From: Sordaria brevicollis
Taxonomy: Eukaryota; Ascomycota; Sordariomycetes; Sordariales; Sordariaceae
Direction: 5' to 3'
NCBI GenBank assembly: GCA_033439795.1
Contig: JAUTDP010000016.1
Coordinates: forward strand, 372,001 to 436,000
DNA: 64,000 bases
This document shows positions 42,196 to 53,400 of this stretch, piece after piece. The translations under genes were made by a program, and so were the position numbers. Each line of letters starts with the position of its first letter. The stretch's first letter is position 1. The notes beneath the pieces are model-generated. The model saw only the letters and a list, made by a program, of their open reading frames with translations, made no database searches and was not told the DNA's origin.

Positions 42196-43193
42196 GAGAG
42201 AGAAGGGGTGTGTTCCGGCTTTGGCTGTCCGACGGTCTAGCTCCGGTCTGGCCGCGAACACACGGGGCTCCAGTCTTTTCCTTTGGTCTTTTCCTTTGGT
42301 CTTTTCCTTTGGTCTTGGCGGGGCGTGGAGTGCGATTTTGGACAAGCTGACTGTCATGGTTGAGTGGATGCTGTTGAGGAAGTCTCTGAGAAGTGGAAGG
42401 ATTGCTGGGTGGATTCAGGTGATGGTTTTTGGAGTATGGAGTTTGGATAGAATGAAAACAGCGTAACTTCTAATTTTGGGCGTCTTTCCTTCCGTGATGT
42501 GCGTGCTCTATTGATTGCTCTTGCCAAACGCTGTGGTTGGTGTCTCCTTCCAGACTTTGACAATGACTGCCAGGTATCTCAGACCAAGAACTCCGGAGAC
42601 CCGTGCATGACCAACACTGGTGCTTGAAAAACTGGAACACTTCCACTCGTGCCCAACCTGCCCGCTTCTTCGCTGTAGGCCAGCTGTACCCCGGCGTTTT
42701 CCAGAACTAGAACTTAGCGAAATTCTTGTATCAATCCCCATTTGCATACTATTTGTGTTCTTCTGCATCACAAAATTATCACTCTCATTATTTCGTTGTC
42801 CCCAGCCAGTGGCCAACGACAAAGACATAAAGTGTCATCGTCATCTATTGTTGAAGAAGCCGTCTTTCCCATTGTTTCCCTGCCCCTGCTGAAGAGTTTC
42901 TTTATCTATCTGAACCAACGCCACTCAAAAGAACGCTAAACTCAACCTGAACCATTGCACAAGGGTGAACCAAATATTCTACCTTCAATAACTTGTCGTG
43001 AAACTTTAGACGCCGCTGATACAAAGTGTGATGTAGAGCTAGTAGTCCATGCAACTCTCCATTGAGATTGCCATTCTGGAAGGACCCAGAGTTAAACGAG
43101 CCATAATCACCATTGCCTCTGCTTCCATTCTCAATCATTGTTAGCCTCATAACAACATCCCAAGGTAATACCAAGGGTCAAAGACAACTAACC
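41914..43193. other. Convergent intergenic region
   Basis: Lies between the + strand 598-residue gene and the minus-strand acidic-tail gene. It contains the GA microsatellite and a CTTTTCCTTTGGT minisatellite (42274-42318), similar to the repeat of intron 1 upstream. No gene seen. Confidence 0.45.
42121..42203. repeat. (GA)n microsatellite
   Basis: About forty AG units with a single G interruption at 42185, in the 3' flank of the 598-residue gene. Confidence 0.95.
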
Positions 43194-43823
43194 TCAAGGA
43201 CTTGGCAGTATATCCCCCATCTCCTGTCCCTCTTCTTCCTCTTCCTCATCCTCCATCTCCTGTCCCTCTTCTTCCTCTTCCTCATCCTCCTCCTCAAAGA
43301 CCTCATCAACCAGATTATCCTCCTCAGCCTCATCATGCTCACCATGCTCAATATCCTCATCATCCTCGTCCTCCTCCTCCATATCATCTTCCTCCTCGTC
43401 CACCTCCTGGTCCTCCACCTGCCCCCTCGGTCTCGGCACCAACTCATCCGGCCCCAACGCCGCCAACGTATACACATTCTCCCTACCCCCTTGCCGCATC
43501 AACAACTCCTCATCCTCCGACTCCACGCAAATAGTCACTCTTCCCTCGGTCCACCAGTTCACAAGACTCGGCTCCACCATTTCGATCCTGGCCGTCTGCT
43601 GGAGATGCACCTCCTCGAGCACGGTAAACGGGCGTGGCCTGATCAGCCGATAACTAAAAAAGCCCGATAGGCCTCCGCCCGGCTGAATGTCGACCGTGAT
43701 GCGGCCGCGGGTGCGGAAGGCGATGATGTGGTTGTCTTCGCTGGGCGTGGTTTGGATGATCCAGAGGTGCGGGGAGGGGTGGGTGACGGTGATGAAGAAG
43801 TCGGATATGGAGAGAGGGGGCAT
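43194..43823 (-). CDS. Protein with beta-rich body and long acidic tail
   Basis: 209 residues, single exon on the minus strand, start CAT at 43821-43823. Residues about 1-110 alternate hydrophobic and polar residues (F-R-T-R-G-R-I-T-V-D-I-Q, T-E-G-R-V-T-I-C-V-E), suggesting a beta fold. The R-G-R-I-T-V phrase recalls the array's beta module. Residues about 135-205 are almost entirely Asp/Glu, including two copies of E-E-E-E-E-E-G-Q-E-M. A beta body plus acidic tail is the layout of nucleoplasmin-type histone chaperones, but I see no specific family motif, so this is only an analogy. It is the only well-supported gene on the minus strand in this window. Confidence 0.75.
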   Translation of the reverse strand: MPPLSISDFFITVTHPSPHLWIIQTTPSEDNHIIAFRTRGRITVDIQPGGGLSGFFSYRLIRPRPFTVLEEVHLQQTARIEMVEPSLVNWWTEGRVTICVESEDEELLMRQGGRENVYTLAALGPDELVPRPRGQVEDQEVDEEEDDMEEEDEDDEDIEHGEHDEAEEDNLVDEVFEEEDEEEEEEGQEMEDEEEEEEGQEMGDILPSP

Positions 43824-44782
43824 CTTTGGTGGTTTTTTTTTGATCTGTGGAACGGTTTGTCTATCAGCTTGTTGTTTTCTTAGGCAGTGTCTTGCGTGTG
43901 ATTTTGGGGGTTGTGGTGCCGAAATCGACCAAATCCTCTGTCTTCAGTGGGATGGGTTGGGAGAGGTGTTGCTTTTGCTTCCACATGGTGATCGCCACGT
44001 TATACCTCTAGGACTTCAGCGCAGGGTTAATGGTGCACCACCCGCAAAGCTACCAGTATGGGAATTGCCGCTGGGGGAGAGTGCTGCCAGTGGCGGCACA
44101 AAAGGAGCAGGTGTTAAGTATAGGGTGAAATTCGCGCTCCTTGGGCTGGAACTACTTACAGGGCTTTGGTTGCCGTTGTTATTGTTATTGAGATGTGAGT
44201 GGCTCCTTGGCTGGAGGTGAGAACGCAAGGCAGAAGAAGCGTGTGGTTCTCAAGCTGCACTGGGGAAGGAGGAGAGGAGATTTCGCTGAAAGCCAATGCA
44301 GCCTGGAGGCCTAGCTCTTATGAGGGATAGGGCTTGGTAAGCCAGCAAGCCCATGGAGGGGCAGCGGGCGCTAATTTTTCTCGCATGTTCCGTTTGGCAC
44401 ACAGTGAAAGTGAATCCTGCCCGTTCCTCGGTCTCCGTGGCAGAGGAACGCTGTGGCTGGTACTTCCGAGGGTACTAGTTTCAGCCACGCTCACCACACC
44501 CCCCCTTCTTTTAACTCCTTACTTGAGGTACGTGCTTTTACCTATCTTTCACTTGTTCTTACTTCAAGTAGTGCTTTATAAGGTTTACCACTCCTAAAGA
44601 TACCCTTATAAACATCTCCCTTCCCCAAAAGGCCTTATCCAGCCCCCAGAAGGCTTTCCTCGTCTCCTAATAAGCTATTTCCTTCTTTCAAAAACTCTTT
44701 TAGGGAGATTAAGAAGATATCTTCCCAATAACTTTAAATCTAGTTCTTGGACGTAAATTGAAACTTAGTACTAGCGTATAAG

Positions 44783-44870
44783 AATTAGAATTAGAGCTGC
44801 CATTGGAGCTGGCATCAAAGTTGGCATTGGAGCTGGTATTAGAGCTAGTATTGGAACTAGTAATAAATCC
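44783..44870. repeat. 12/24-bp minisatellite, GGAGCTGGTATT type
   Basis: About seven imperfect units alternating ATTGGAGCTGGC and ATTAGAGCTAGT, with G/A and C/T differences between units. Confidence 0.8.
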
Positions 44871-44984
44871 GTTATTATTAGCAATTTGGAAATTCTTTTC
44901 TCAAAATATATTTTGAAGTTTATCCTTTGCCTTATTTTTCCCCAATTCCCTTCTAAAGCTAGAATAATTCCTAGAAGCCTAATT

Positions 44985-45060
44985 CCTCGTCCAAAAGGCC
45001 TCAGCAAGCCCCCAGAAGGCCATATCAGGCCCCCAAAAGGTCTTTTAGAAGGAATCAGAT
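44985..45060. repeat. Dispersed 75-bp repeat, copy 1
   Basis: TTCCTCGTCCAAAAGGCC ... GCCCCCAGAAGGCCATATC ... CCCCAAAAGGTCTTTTAGAA. It matches 46668-46743 at roughly three positions in four. A shorter relative lies at 44620-44660. Confidence 0.75.
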
Positions 45061-45450
45061 CAGAATATTAAGTGAAAGATGAAAAACGCAGAATTAAGAG
45101 ATGGAAGGTGATTTGGTTAACTACCACCCACGAGCCACAATTATAACCCCACTACGAGAGGCGAAGATAGGCACGGCGGAAGGAGCTTGCTAACACTTTC
45201 CTCAAACGAAATTTCGGGTGGGCCGTGGCTCACCGGGTGACGTAGCCGTTCCTGCCGTTTGATCGAGTTCGTGGCTGATTTCGAGCGCACTTTCCTTCCT
45301 TTCCCACGCCTATAAAGAGAGCCCCTCGTTCCTTCCCCCTCTTCCACCTTTTCTCGAACCCTTCACCCTTTCACAACCAACCAAACTCTCCCACACACTC
45401 TCACAAGCTCCCAAACCAAGACTTCACCACCACAAGCTACAAGATAGCCA

Positions 45451-45611
45451 GTAAGTTCCTTCCTCATCATCATCTCCATCATCATCCTCATCTCTCACGC
45501 TCCCCAACGCGCCTGCCACCTCCTACCATACCCCTCATTCACCCATCTCTCACCTCACATCCAACCTCAAGGCAAGAACAACCTCCAGTTACTAACACTC
45601 CACCAAAGCAG
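45451..45611 (+). other. Probable 5' UTR intron of the zinc-finger gene
   Basis: Donor GTAAGTTCC at 45451 and acceptor AAAGCAG ending at 45611, ten bases before the ATG. Consistent with fungal splice signals; not needed for the coding frame. Confidence 0.55.
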
Positions 45612-45621
45612 AACCATCAAA

Positions 45622-45969
45622 ATGTCCACTCCCACCACCACCACCACCACCAACACCACCACTAGCGAGCGCGAGGCCCGTGCCGCCGCCATCCTCGCCG
45701 CCATCCACACAGAGATGGCCCAGCGCGCCGCCCGTGCTGCAGCCCAGCAGCACCAGCTTGCCCCGCGCCTCCCCAACGCGCCGACCCTGGCGACCTTCGC
45801 CAACCACTGCAAGTACTACAGCACGGGCGGCCACTGCGGCAAGAAAGAAAAGTGCCGGTTCGTGCACGACCCCAACGAACGAATGAGGCACGTCACCGAC
45901 GACGACCGGTGCGGGCGCAACCCGCAGGTTTGGGGGGAGGAGGGGTATGGCGTGGTTCCGAAGCTGTGA
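45622..45969 (+). CDS. Small CCCH zinc-finger protein
   Basis: 115 residues. A Thr-rich start (S-T-P-T-T-T-T-T-T) is followed by an Ala/Arg-rich helix, then a CCCH finger: C63, eight residues, C72, five residues, C78, three residues, H82 (C-K-Y-Y-S-T-G-G-H-C-G-K-K-E-K-C-R-F-V-H). This C-x8-C-x5-C-x3-H spacing is the canonical CCCH type, usually RNA-binding and cytoplasmic or nuclear. Only one finger is present. The tail is short (H-D-P-N-E-R-M-R-H-V-T). A TATAAAG lies at 45310 and a 5' UTR intron is likely. The RNA target is unknown. Confidence 0.85.
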   Translation: MSTPTTTTTTNTTTSEREARAAAILAAIHTEMAQRAARAAAQQHQLAPRLPNAPTLATFANHCKYYSTGGHCGKKEKCRFVHDPNERMRHVTDDDRCGRNPQVWGEEGYGVVPKL

Positions 45970-48146
45970 GTGAGGGCTGAGGGGGGGACGACAACAGCAG
46001 GGCGGCATCTGGGCGGACACTCGCGGAGGGGTTTGGCGTTTGGGGCATGGGGAGGAGGAGGACTTGACACCCAGGGCAACGGCGTTTTGCGGGGGGAGTT
46101 CAGCATCTGCATGAAGCATGGCGTTCGGGTTTGGGGAGGAGGACTACTATATGATGATTTCATGGCCACACGGCACCGTCACGAAGAATGAATTTGAATC
46201 TGGAAGTGCGCTTGCACTTCGTCACCGCGCCAGAACTTGTCCCGTTGTGCATGATATTGCCGTGAAAGTGAGCTATGCATGCCTGTTGTTCTTGCCGTGA
46301 AACATGATATGCCTGAGCCTGAATGCCACGAAGAAAACACTTGGTGCTGGACACTCACCAAGAAGCTGGCGAAAATAGCTATAGAGCACACGCTACCTGC
46401 GAAATAATGCATTACCTAAGCCGATGTAGCATTTGATGAAGTGTTCGTTTGCCCTATGCGGTGATATCACTCACTCACTAATACGCAAATGCGCTAGGTA
46501 TTGAGCAGCTTCTTCTACCGCGCAAGGTACCGCAGCGGGAATGTGGGGCACGTAATAAGCTACGCTAGCTTAATTACTCGTATTCTACTTTAGGGTAGTT
46601 CCTCAATTTTAAATACTTCAATCTTATTTACCTTTTAGCCTATACCTCAAAATAGGTTCTAGAACGCTATTTCCTCGTTCAATAGGTCTTTCAAAGCCCC
46701 CAAAAGGCCATATCTCGCTCCCAAAAGGTCTTTTGAAGGGAATTTAATAGGAAGTGTGGTTCTAGGATGAAAGAGGGTGGAAAGGTATCTTATAAGAGAT
46801 TTGGAACTTCGAAGTAAGGCGTAAATTACTTACAACTTTATTTTTGAATCCGAATATTCAATAACTCCTTTACTATAGCTTATTATATTGCTAGCGCACT
46901 TATAATAAAATAATACTCATAAACAGTCTTTATAACGCACTAGGTGGAAATTAAGCTTTTGTAACTCTATTAAATTTACTTTTAATATAGCGGTGTACGT
47001 TTAGATTGATAGCGGACTCCGCTACCTGAGAGCCGTTTCGTTTTACTATAATATAAAGTCCTTTATTTTAAATTCCTTTCCATTCGTAACTCGAAGCCAA
47101 GTAGAAAGCTTAGGCCAATAGCTGCTAGTCTTAATGTAGTAAATTAGCGCTTGAGGATGCCGGACGCAATAGTTTGCTTGGAATATAATTATATCGGGGC
47201 ATGCAAGATGTACATTCGAGGGGGCAAAGCACCGTGACGGCAATTGTGGCATAGACGTGGCTGAGGAACATTTCCTGAAACACTTTACTACTCTTAGAAA
47301 TGACCTTTATAACCGCTTGTCTCTCCCCTTTGCTTAAATCAATCTTCATGCTCTTTGAGAAGCTGCAGCAACTAGAATGGATGTCCATTACATTTGGTTG
47401 TTGTTCCGTCATCAGCAGACACAGCAGAGCCATAGCAACACATGAGCATCAATAGTATCATCACATCAAACTGAGCTTCCACGGTATGAAGAATGTCACT
47501 CGTTATATCTTTCTCACATCAAACTCAGCTACAATGCCAGCATCACCTCTTGCTGAGAATTACCAGCGGTTTATTTCCTTTCTGGAGAGTGTGCACCCGC
47601 AAGTTGGAGACAACCAAAACCAAAGTCAGACTGGCAAACAGCATGAGTGCGTCGCTTTCCCTCATCCACTACCGCACATATGTTCCCTACGCGCCTACAG
47701 TGAAAGATGAGTTCCAGATTGGTTTTGGCTGATTGTGAACCTTGACGACGCAAGGCACGGGGGTCCGAAAATTCACAATCGCAAAATGAGAAGGTTTTGA
47801 CGTCGTGGAAATGGCGGGAAACCACAGACACTGTGAGAAAACGAGACGAAATGTCCATTTTTTAGGCAACAGAACGAGTTCGTTTCTCTAGGTGGAGTCT
47901 GGACTCATCGCTCCTGCCTTACAATCAGTCCCTCGGTCCCGAAATCTGCCCCTTCCCCGGGACGCGCCCGAGCAGGCAGGAATCCGTACGTGTCTAGCTG
48001 ATTCCATCGTGCCTTCCGTCCCTAAGTACTTGCCCTAATTTCTTGCCCTGCCCTCTTTCCTTCTTTCCTTCTCTTCCCCAGGTACCGCCGCGCCACCATC
48101 ACAAACCACAACCTTTTTCTTCTTCCGCTCCTCACACCAAGAAACC
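45970..48146. other. Intergenic region
   Basis: About 2.2 kb with no supported gene. The second copy of the 75-bp repeat lies here, and 46560-47050 is AT-richer but not RIP-like. Frames such as 47131-47433 (minus) have no features. Confidence 0.4.
46668..46743. repeat. Dispersed 75-bp repeat, copy 2
   Basis: TTTCCTCGTTCAATAGGTC ... GCCCCCAAAAGGCCATATC ... TCCCAAAAGGTCTTTTGAA, matching 44985-45060 on the other side of the zinc-finger gene. Confidence 0.75.
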
Positions 48147-48600
48147 GTGAGTCCTACCCTCTCATCGTCATCGTCAGCATCATCAACGGCTTCATCTTGT
48201 TCGTCCTTTCCTCACAATCCCAAGTCAGCTTGATTCCCTCCCTCTCCTTCCCTTCCTCTCCTTCCCTTCCTCTCCATCCCATGCGCTGGCCGCTGGCACT
48301 TTCACCTTTTCTCGACGACTCCTCATCCCAACCCCCAGAGGTCGTGATGATTGGGGGGCAGCCGTCTAGTTGATTATTCTGTCAATACTCATATAATTTC
48401 GGGTATCGAGATTGCGTCCCCTCATTTTGTCCAGGGAGGTACGCTGAGTGTTGAAGAAAGTACACTGTCAACGTTGCCGGTTTGACTAGTTATAGGATAA
48501 ATAGCTGACGGAAGCTAATGGGCACCTCCCTCACCTCCCTCTGAATCTTCCATCTAACCTCCCACCGCGTTCCCAAACTGACACTGAATCATTTCACCAG
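48147..48600 (+). other. Possible 5' UTR intron of the 48605 gene
   Basis: Donor GTGAGTCC at 48147 and acceptor TTTCACCAG ending at 48600, four bases before the ATG. The interior includes a CTCTCCTTCCCTTC repeat (48240-48280). Both signals are good but the 454-nt length is long, so this is tentative. Confidence 0.4.
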
Positions 48601-48604
48601 AAAA

Positions 48605-49204
48605 ATGGCCAACCAAGAGACCACCAACCCTCCGGGCGACGCCGCCCCCGCCTTACCTGCCGCTGCTGCTGCCGCTGCCGCCGCCCAAGAGGCTCAAGAT
48701 CCTGCCGCCCCTCCCGCGCCTGCGCTTGCGCCTGCTCCTGTCCCCGCCGGCGAAGACCGGTACGCCGCCCTGCGCGCCCACATGCGCACAATCCCCGGTG
48801 CCGAGGAGCACCACATCGAGACCGTCGTGGCGGCGCTCGAGTTCATGAGACTCCAAGCTCTCCAGCGCGTGAGTCGTCCATCCCTACCAACTTCCAACTC
48901 ATTTCTGTTGTGTTCTGTTTCGGGCGCTTACTAACATGGCATGGGAAAACAAACAGATTATGGATCGGTTTTTGAGCGTCCAGCGAGTGAGTACACCCCC
49001 TTCTTTCCTCTAACGAGTAACCAGGAGGGACACTTGCTAATAAGAACAAAACAGATGCTTGATCTAGCACAGGCCTGGGTCAACCAGCAGCTGCAAGCTC
49101 CGCCGCCGCCACCGCCACCACAGCCGCCGCAGCCGCCGCAGCCGACATCGCAGCCATTCCCGCACGGGTGGCACTGGGAGGAGCACTGGGAGGAGGAGGA
49201 GTGA
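48605..49204 (+). CDS. Small Ala/Pro-rich protein, 3 exons
   Basis: The CDS is join(48605..48868, 48957..48986, 49055..49204), 147 residues. All junctions are phase 0, both donors are GTGAGT and both acceptors are CAG (AAACAG). The middle exon is only 30 nt (I-M-D-R-F-L-S-V-Q-R). Residues about 15-58 are poly-Ala then Ala-Pro repeats; 60-98 form a conserved-looking helix (Y-A-A-L-R-A-H-M-R-T-I-P-G-A-E-E-H-H-I-E) running through the microexon; the tail is poly-Pro/Gln and ends W-H-W-E-E-H-W-E-E-E-E. Not recognised. Confidence 0.75.
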
Positions 49205-51640
49205 GGCGGAAGACGTTGAAGCCCAGAAGGGCGGAGGGAGGGAGGCCTGGAAGGGGGAGGTGGGTGGGAGCTTGTGTAGGAAGAGAAGGGGTTGGGGAGG
49301 ACAGCCACAACGCCAACAAGGCCATTCTTGGCCAGCTCATTCGCAGATCTGCGTCGCGGGGAGTAAAAATTGATGAACTGTGGTAGACCGAATTTGATAA
49401 GGTACCTCTGTCGTTAAGATGGTCGGTGCTTCCTTGGGCAAAAAGAGGTTTGTCCATGTCACCGTGGCCACTTCCCCCTTGGGCTTTGAGGCCACAAAAA
49501 TCGGACAATCGAGGAACTGCTCCATAATGGTGATTTGGGGATGGCCTTCTTGGTATTGTGGTCGTCATTGGTCTTCAAGACCCGAGGTGGACTCGCATAA
49601 TCAATGATTCGTGTGTTCGCTGACATAGTTCAACGGCCACCGACACCAACAACGAGCAAACGACCCGTCGACGCGATGCGTAGCGGCGTAATCGTGGAAC
49701 TTGGTGACAAAGAGACGGGTAGCCTTGAATTTCTTGAAGGCGGACCCGCTAGGCACGGCCTTGGCCCTATCCTGTGGCGCCGCGGAGTCGCGGACTCCTA
49801 GTCACGCTTGGCTTGGATCAGGAAGACAGGGGCAATGGGACATCGAAACATTTCTCCTTGTATTGAGTGCAATTGGCACAAGAACGGCACCATGCATGCT
49901 TGGGAAGGCTCTCGCCGCCAGCCCTCTTCTGGGCGGGTGTCAACCACACCTCACACCACATCCACAGTCCACACCCGGAGCTTGGAGGTGCATACCACCA
50001 GAAGAAGGTCCTCGATTCCTTGAGAGGCAGGTAAGCTTAGAGGTTGGTTCCGCCATCAGACCACCATCCCGAAGCTTCATCTTCCCTCTCGACCACGTCC
50101 TTGACAAATGCTGCCTCTCTGAGCCACGGGAAATGTTACGCAACGTTTGCACCCGGGGCAGTGGTGCTTTCTTCGTACTCGCCGTTCGTTTGAAGTTCAG
50201 GTTGCAATCTTCGTCCGGAGAAGTGCTCTGGAGTTGAAATTGAGAAAGAAATGGCTATTGTCCTAGACAGCTAAGTTCATGTAGCGGCTTAGGCTGAGGC
50301 TTTATTTTCAGGGTCGACTTTTCGCGTCTTACAGCAGTCCAATCGATTGTACGAAGTTTAAGCTTCAAAGATGTCTTGTTTACTTGGCCCTTGTCAGAGG
50401 AGCCAGACAGTACAATTTTTACCTTCATTCATGCTAGAGCAACTCCTATAGCCTTCAAAATGTTCTATTCCATGTTGAAGACCCAAAATTCCGATCTTTT
50501 GACCTGGTGATAACAACTGAGCTGTTTGGAACTCTAGTTGGACACTCGCTCGTATCTCACCTCAAAAGCACTTTCCTTATGTTAGACTTGCTTTCAACCC
50601 TTCTCAAATTCCCCAATAACCCCTCCCTGGGATCTTGTAGTAGCACGCTCGAAGTTGCGATCCCTAGCTCGATATCCCCAAGTCTTCCAACATTAGCACC
50701 CTAACGCAGTGATATGCAGCAAACTAGCTTTAACGTATCGCACAAACGTCAGTGAGGTCGATATTTCAAACCTTGAAACCTTGAGGCTCATGTGCACGCA
50801 ATGCCAAAAGTGGCTTGTCGCAAGCTTAAACCCACCCCCGCCGCTTTTGTCCGATGACATGTCGCTAAACCCCCACTTTTCCCCGACTCCGTCCCGATCC
50901 AGGCCCCACTACCCCCGGATTGGGACTGCCGGTGGTGCGGGGTTTGAGTGGGGGTGACGGTATCTCATTCGGCCCCGCATCGGTCCCGTGTGGGGTCCAT
51001 GCTTGGCACTCAGCACGGCCCTAAATTCCGCACACCTCCGGCGTTGCGTCCGGTTACGCTTAGTCGTCGTCCCCCACCACCTTTTTCGGCTCTTTAGAAA
51101 GCTTCGAACTTCCAAGCGTGATTACTTTCCTCTCCCTAATTCCTTCGCCCTCAGTTTTCCTTCCTTGCAAATCTTCCCTCCTTTCCAAATTCTCTTCATA
51201 TCATTGCTGTTGTCGGCCAGGAAATGCAGGGCTGCGGCTGTATCAACCAGCGCGGCATTCTCGCGGTTTGCAGCACCGTGCAAGGCATTTCAAAGGGCGC
51301 CTGCCACATGAATTCGGGCGCCACGTCGTGTGCGATCCATGTAAACCATGGTTCAAGCAGTTCTCGCAAGCGCAAGGTCGAGAAGGTCGAGGAACCTTCA
51401 ACCTGCCGGCGGTATTAGACTGCACCCGCAATATAAACAACAACAAATGCAGGCGTAAGTCTTTCTTTCTTTTCTTTCCTTTCGTCCCTTTCTTTCGTCT
51501 AGAGGTATCCAATCCACGCAAACCATGACTGTGTTTGTTCTCAAACTGTCGTAGTATAGAAGCCTCCATACTGCGCTTTCTATACTATAATAGTATGGAA
51601 ATAGCCGCATTTATTTCCAAAATAGTATAGATCTCAAATT
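49205..51640. other. Gene-poor GC-rich region
   Basis: No intact gene. A minus-strand stretch over about 49340-50235 shows protein-like phrases in shifting frames (for example C-A-N-C-T-Q-Y-K-E-K-C and S-G-S-A-F-K-K-F-K-A-T-R-L-F-V) and may be a decayed gene. See also 51224-51418. I cannot name either. Confidence 0.35.
51224..51418 (+). CDS. Possible Cys-rich short protein or gene remnant
   Basis: A 64-residue frame with six cysteines (G-C-G-C-I-N-Q-R-G, V-C-S-T-V-Q-G-I-S-K-G-A-C, G-A-T-S-C-A-I) and a basic end S-S-S-R-K-R-K-V-E-K-V-E. Cys spacing of this kind recalls Cys-rich C-terminal regions seen in many hypothetical fungal proteins. There is no convincing upstream exon, so it may be the last exon of a decayed gene. 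Low confidence. Confidence 0.3.
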   Translation: MQGCGCINQRGILAVCSTVQGISKGACHMNSGATSCAIHVNHGSSSSRKRKVEKVEEPSTCRRY

Positions 51641-53400
51641 TAACCCCCCCTAAATAGCCTTACCTAACCTTACATCGGGTTAGGGTTATAGGTAATGGCC
51701 TTCTTCCGTAGTACAATACACATAATTATAATATATATATACCCTTAAGTATATATATTTATAATATAACTATATTAATATACTATAATTACCTTAATCT
51801 ATAATAGACTTTAACGCTTATTTATAAAATTTAAAGCCTATAATCCCCCTATAAAGCCTTATAAAGATTTAATTATTATTGTATTATTTCTTATTTCCTT
51901 CCTCCCTTTATTTTACTTTAATACTAATAAAAATATCGCAATATAATAATAATTAATATAATTAATAATAATTTATTTATTATTATAATTAATTTATTTA
52001 AAAGTATTATTATTAATAATATTTTTATTAATTATTTACTTATTAGCGATAAATTTAACGACGATGAAAACGACCACTTTCATTTCTTATTTATAGCGAG
52101 AATTGCCGCCGCTACGTACCGCTACAACCTCTTTGCTATTATCCAAAGCGAATTTATTCGCTTTAATACAAATTATATTCTAAAATGTAAGCGTATTTAT
52201 TACGTACTCTATAAATTACCCTCTTTTAAATTCAAAGCGTATTTTCGTATATAATAAACGTCGTTTTAAGACCTATTATAACGCCTTTATATTAAAGGTA
52301 ATTTATAGTATAGTAAATAAATCTATACCGAAATGAAATTATTAATAGCGCTTCAAATTCTAAGGTAAGGAAACGTTATAAAAGCCGTTACCCAAGATTT
52401 CTATTATAATAAATAAATTATTTATAAATTAATACCTTTCCTTTAAATATTAAATACTATTTATTAATTATATTAGTAAAATCTTTTATAAAATCCTTTA
52501 CTCCTTAAGGTAGTTAATTTCTATAAATATAACGCCTCCCCGTATTAAAGTCTAATAGAAAATTCGGGCAAGTAAGAAATATTATTTATAATTCTAATAT
52601 TATATTAATATTCTCAACGGTAAGTATTTCTAAATTAAGGTCCTAAAATAATATTAAAGGGCTTATTATTATTATAAGAAATTTTATTCTTAAAACGTTC
52701 TTAATATAATTAATATAATAGACCGGTTTACGTATATTCGTATTAATTAAGAAGGCTCGGCCTATAACGGTCGAATTTTTATTAATATTATAGTAAATAA
52801 TTTTATTATACCGGTTAAATAATATTATTTTATAAATATAATATATAATTATTCGAAGAGGGTTATAACGCCCTATCGTAGCGTTTAATATTATTTTCGT
52901 AAATTAAATATAAGCCGTAAAAAAGAGTTATTCAACTGGCTTTATAACGAACTTCGTATAATTATCGAAATTATATAGGGAATATTAATTAAAAAATAAA
53001 TAATTTATTAAACGGTTCCCGAATATCGGTTTAATTCCCAATCTTATATTATTATTATTACCGTTACTTTATATAATTTCTTATTAAAAGTATAGAATAT
53101 TAATATAAATTTTAATTTTCGGATTGGTCGGTACTTAAATAAATAAAAGAAATTAATCCATAAAAACCTTAATTAAATTAAAAATTTTAACCCTAATAAC
53201 TTCGAGCCTAATGAATTCGATAATAATATTAACGGTCGAATAATAATATTAAAAGACTAAATAGTTTAATAATTATAAGAATATCGTTTCGAAATATTTA
53301 TTCGTAAGCGGGTGATAAAAAAATAAAATTAAGGAGATATAGCCTCTAATCCTTCCCCTCCCACTATTAAATTAACCGCTATACCCTACGTAAATTAAAG
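51641..53400 (+). mobile_element. RIP-mutated PIF/Harbinger-type transposon relic
   Basis: An AT-rich block almost without CA/TG starts here. Reading through stops on the + strand from about 52040 gives a DDE-type transposase relic (separate entry). I could not find the ends or the expected 3-bp target duplication, so the limits are approximate. Confidence 0.65.
52040..53085 (+). pseudogene. PIF/Harbinger DDE transposase relic
   Basis: The frame at 52742-53083, stops ignored, reads E-G-S-A-Y-N-G-R-I-F, then V-I-T-P-Y-R-S-V..Y-Y, K-E-L-F-N-W-L-Y-N-E-L-R-I-I-I-E, and V-P-E-Y-R-F-N-S-Q, ending T-L-Y-N-F-L-L. This order matches the C-terminal half of Harbinger DDE transposases (G-S-A-x-D, Y-P..T-P-Y-R, K-E-L-F-N-x-R-H-x-x-x-R-x-x-I-E-R, L-H-N-F). 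Expected Asp, His and Trp codons are Asn, Tyr and stop through G-to-A and C-to-T change. Non-functional. Confidence 0.75.

Larger units (their letters stand above)
43824..45450. other. Divergent promoter region with dispersed repeats
   Basis: Lies between the minus-strand acidic-tail gene and the + strand zinc-finger gene. It contains a GGAGCTGGTATT minisatellite (44783-44870) and CCCCCAAAAGG-type repeats (44620-44660, 44985-45060). A TATAAAG at 45310 precedes the zinc-finger gene. No gene seen. Confidence 0.45.

Noticed and set aside
42085..42357. Arg-Glu and Ser-Leu repeat proteins
   Set aside because: Pure translations of the GA microsatellite on both strands.
49340..50235. Possible minus-strand gene with protein-like phrases
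   Set aside because: Phrases lie in three different frames with stops and no consistent intron signals; at most a decayed gene, not reported as a CDS.
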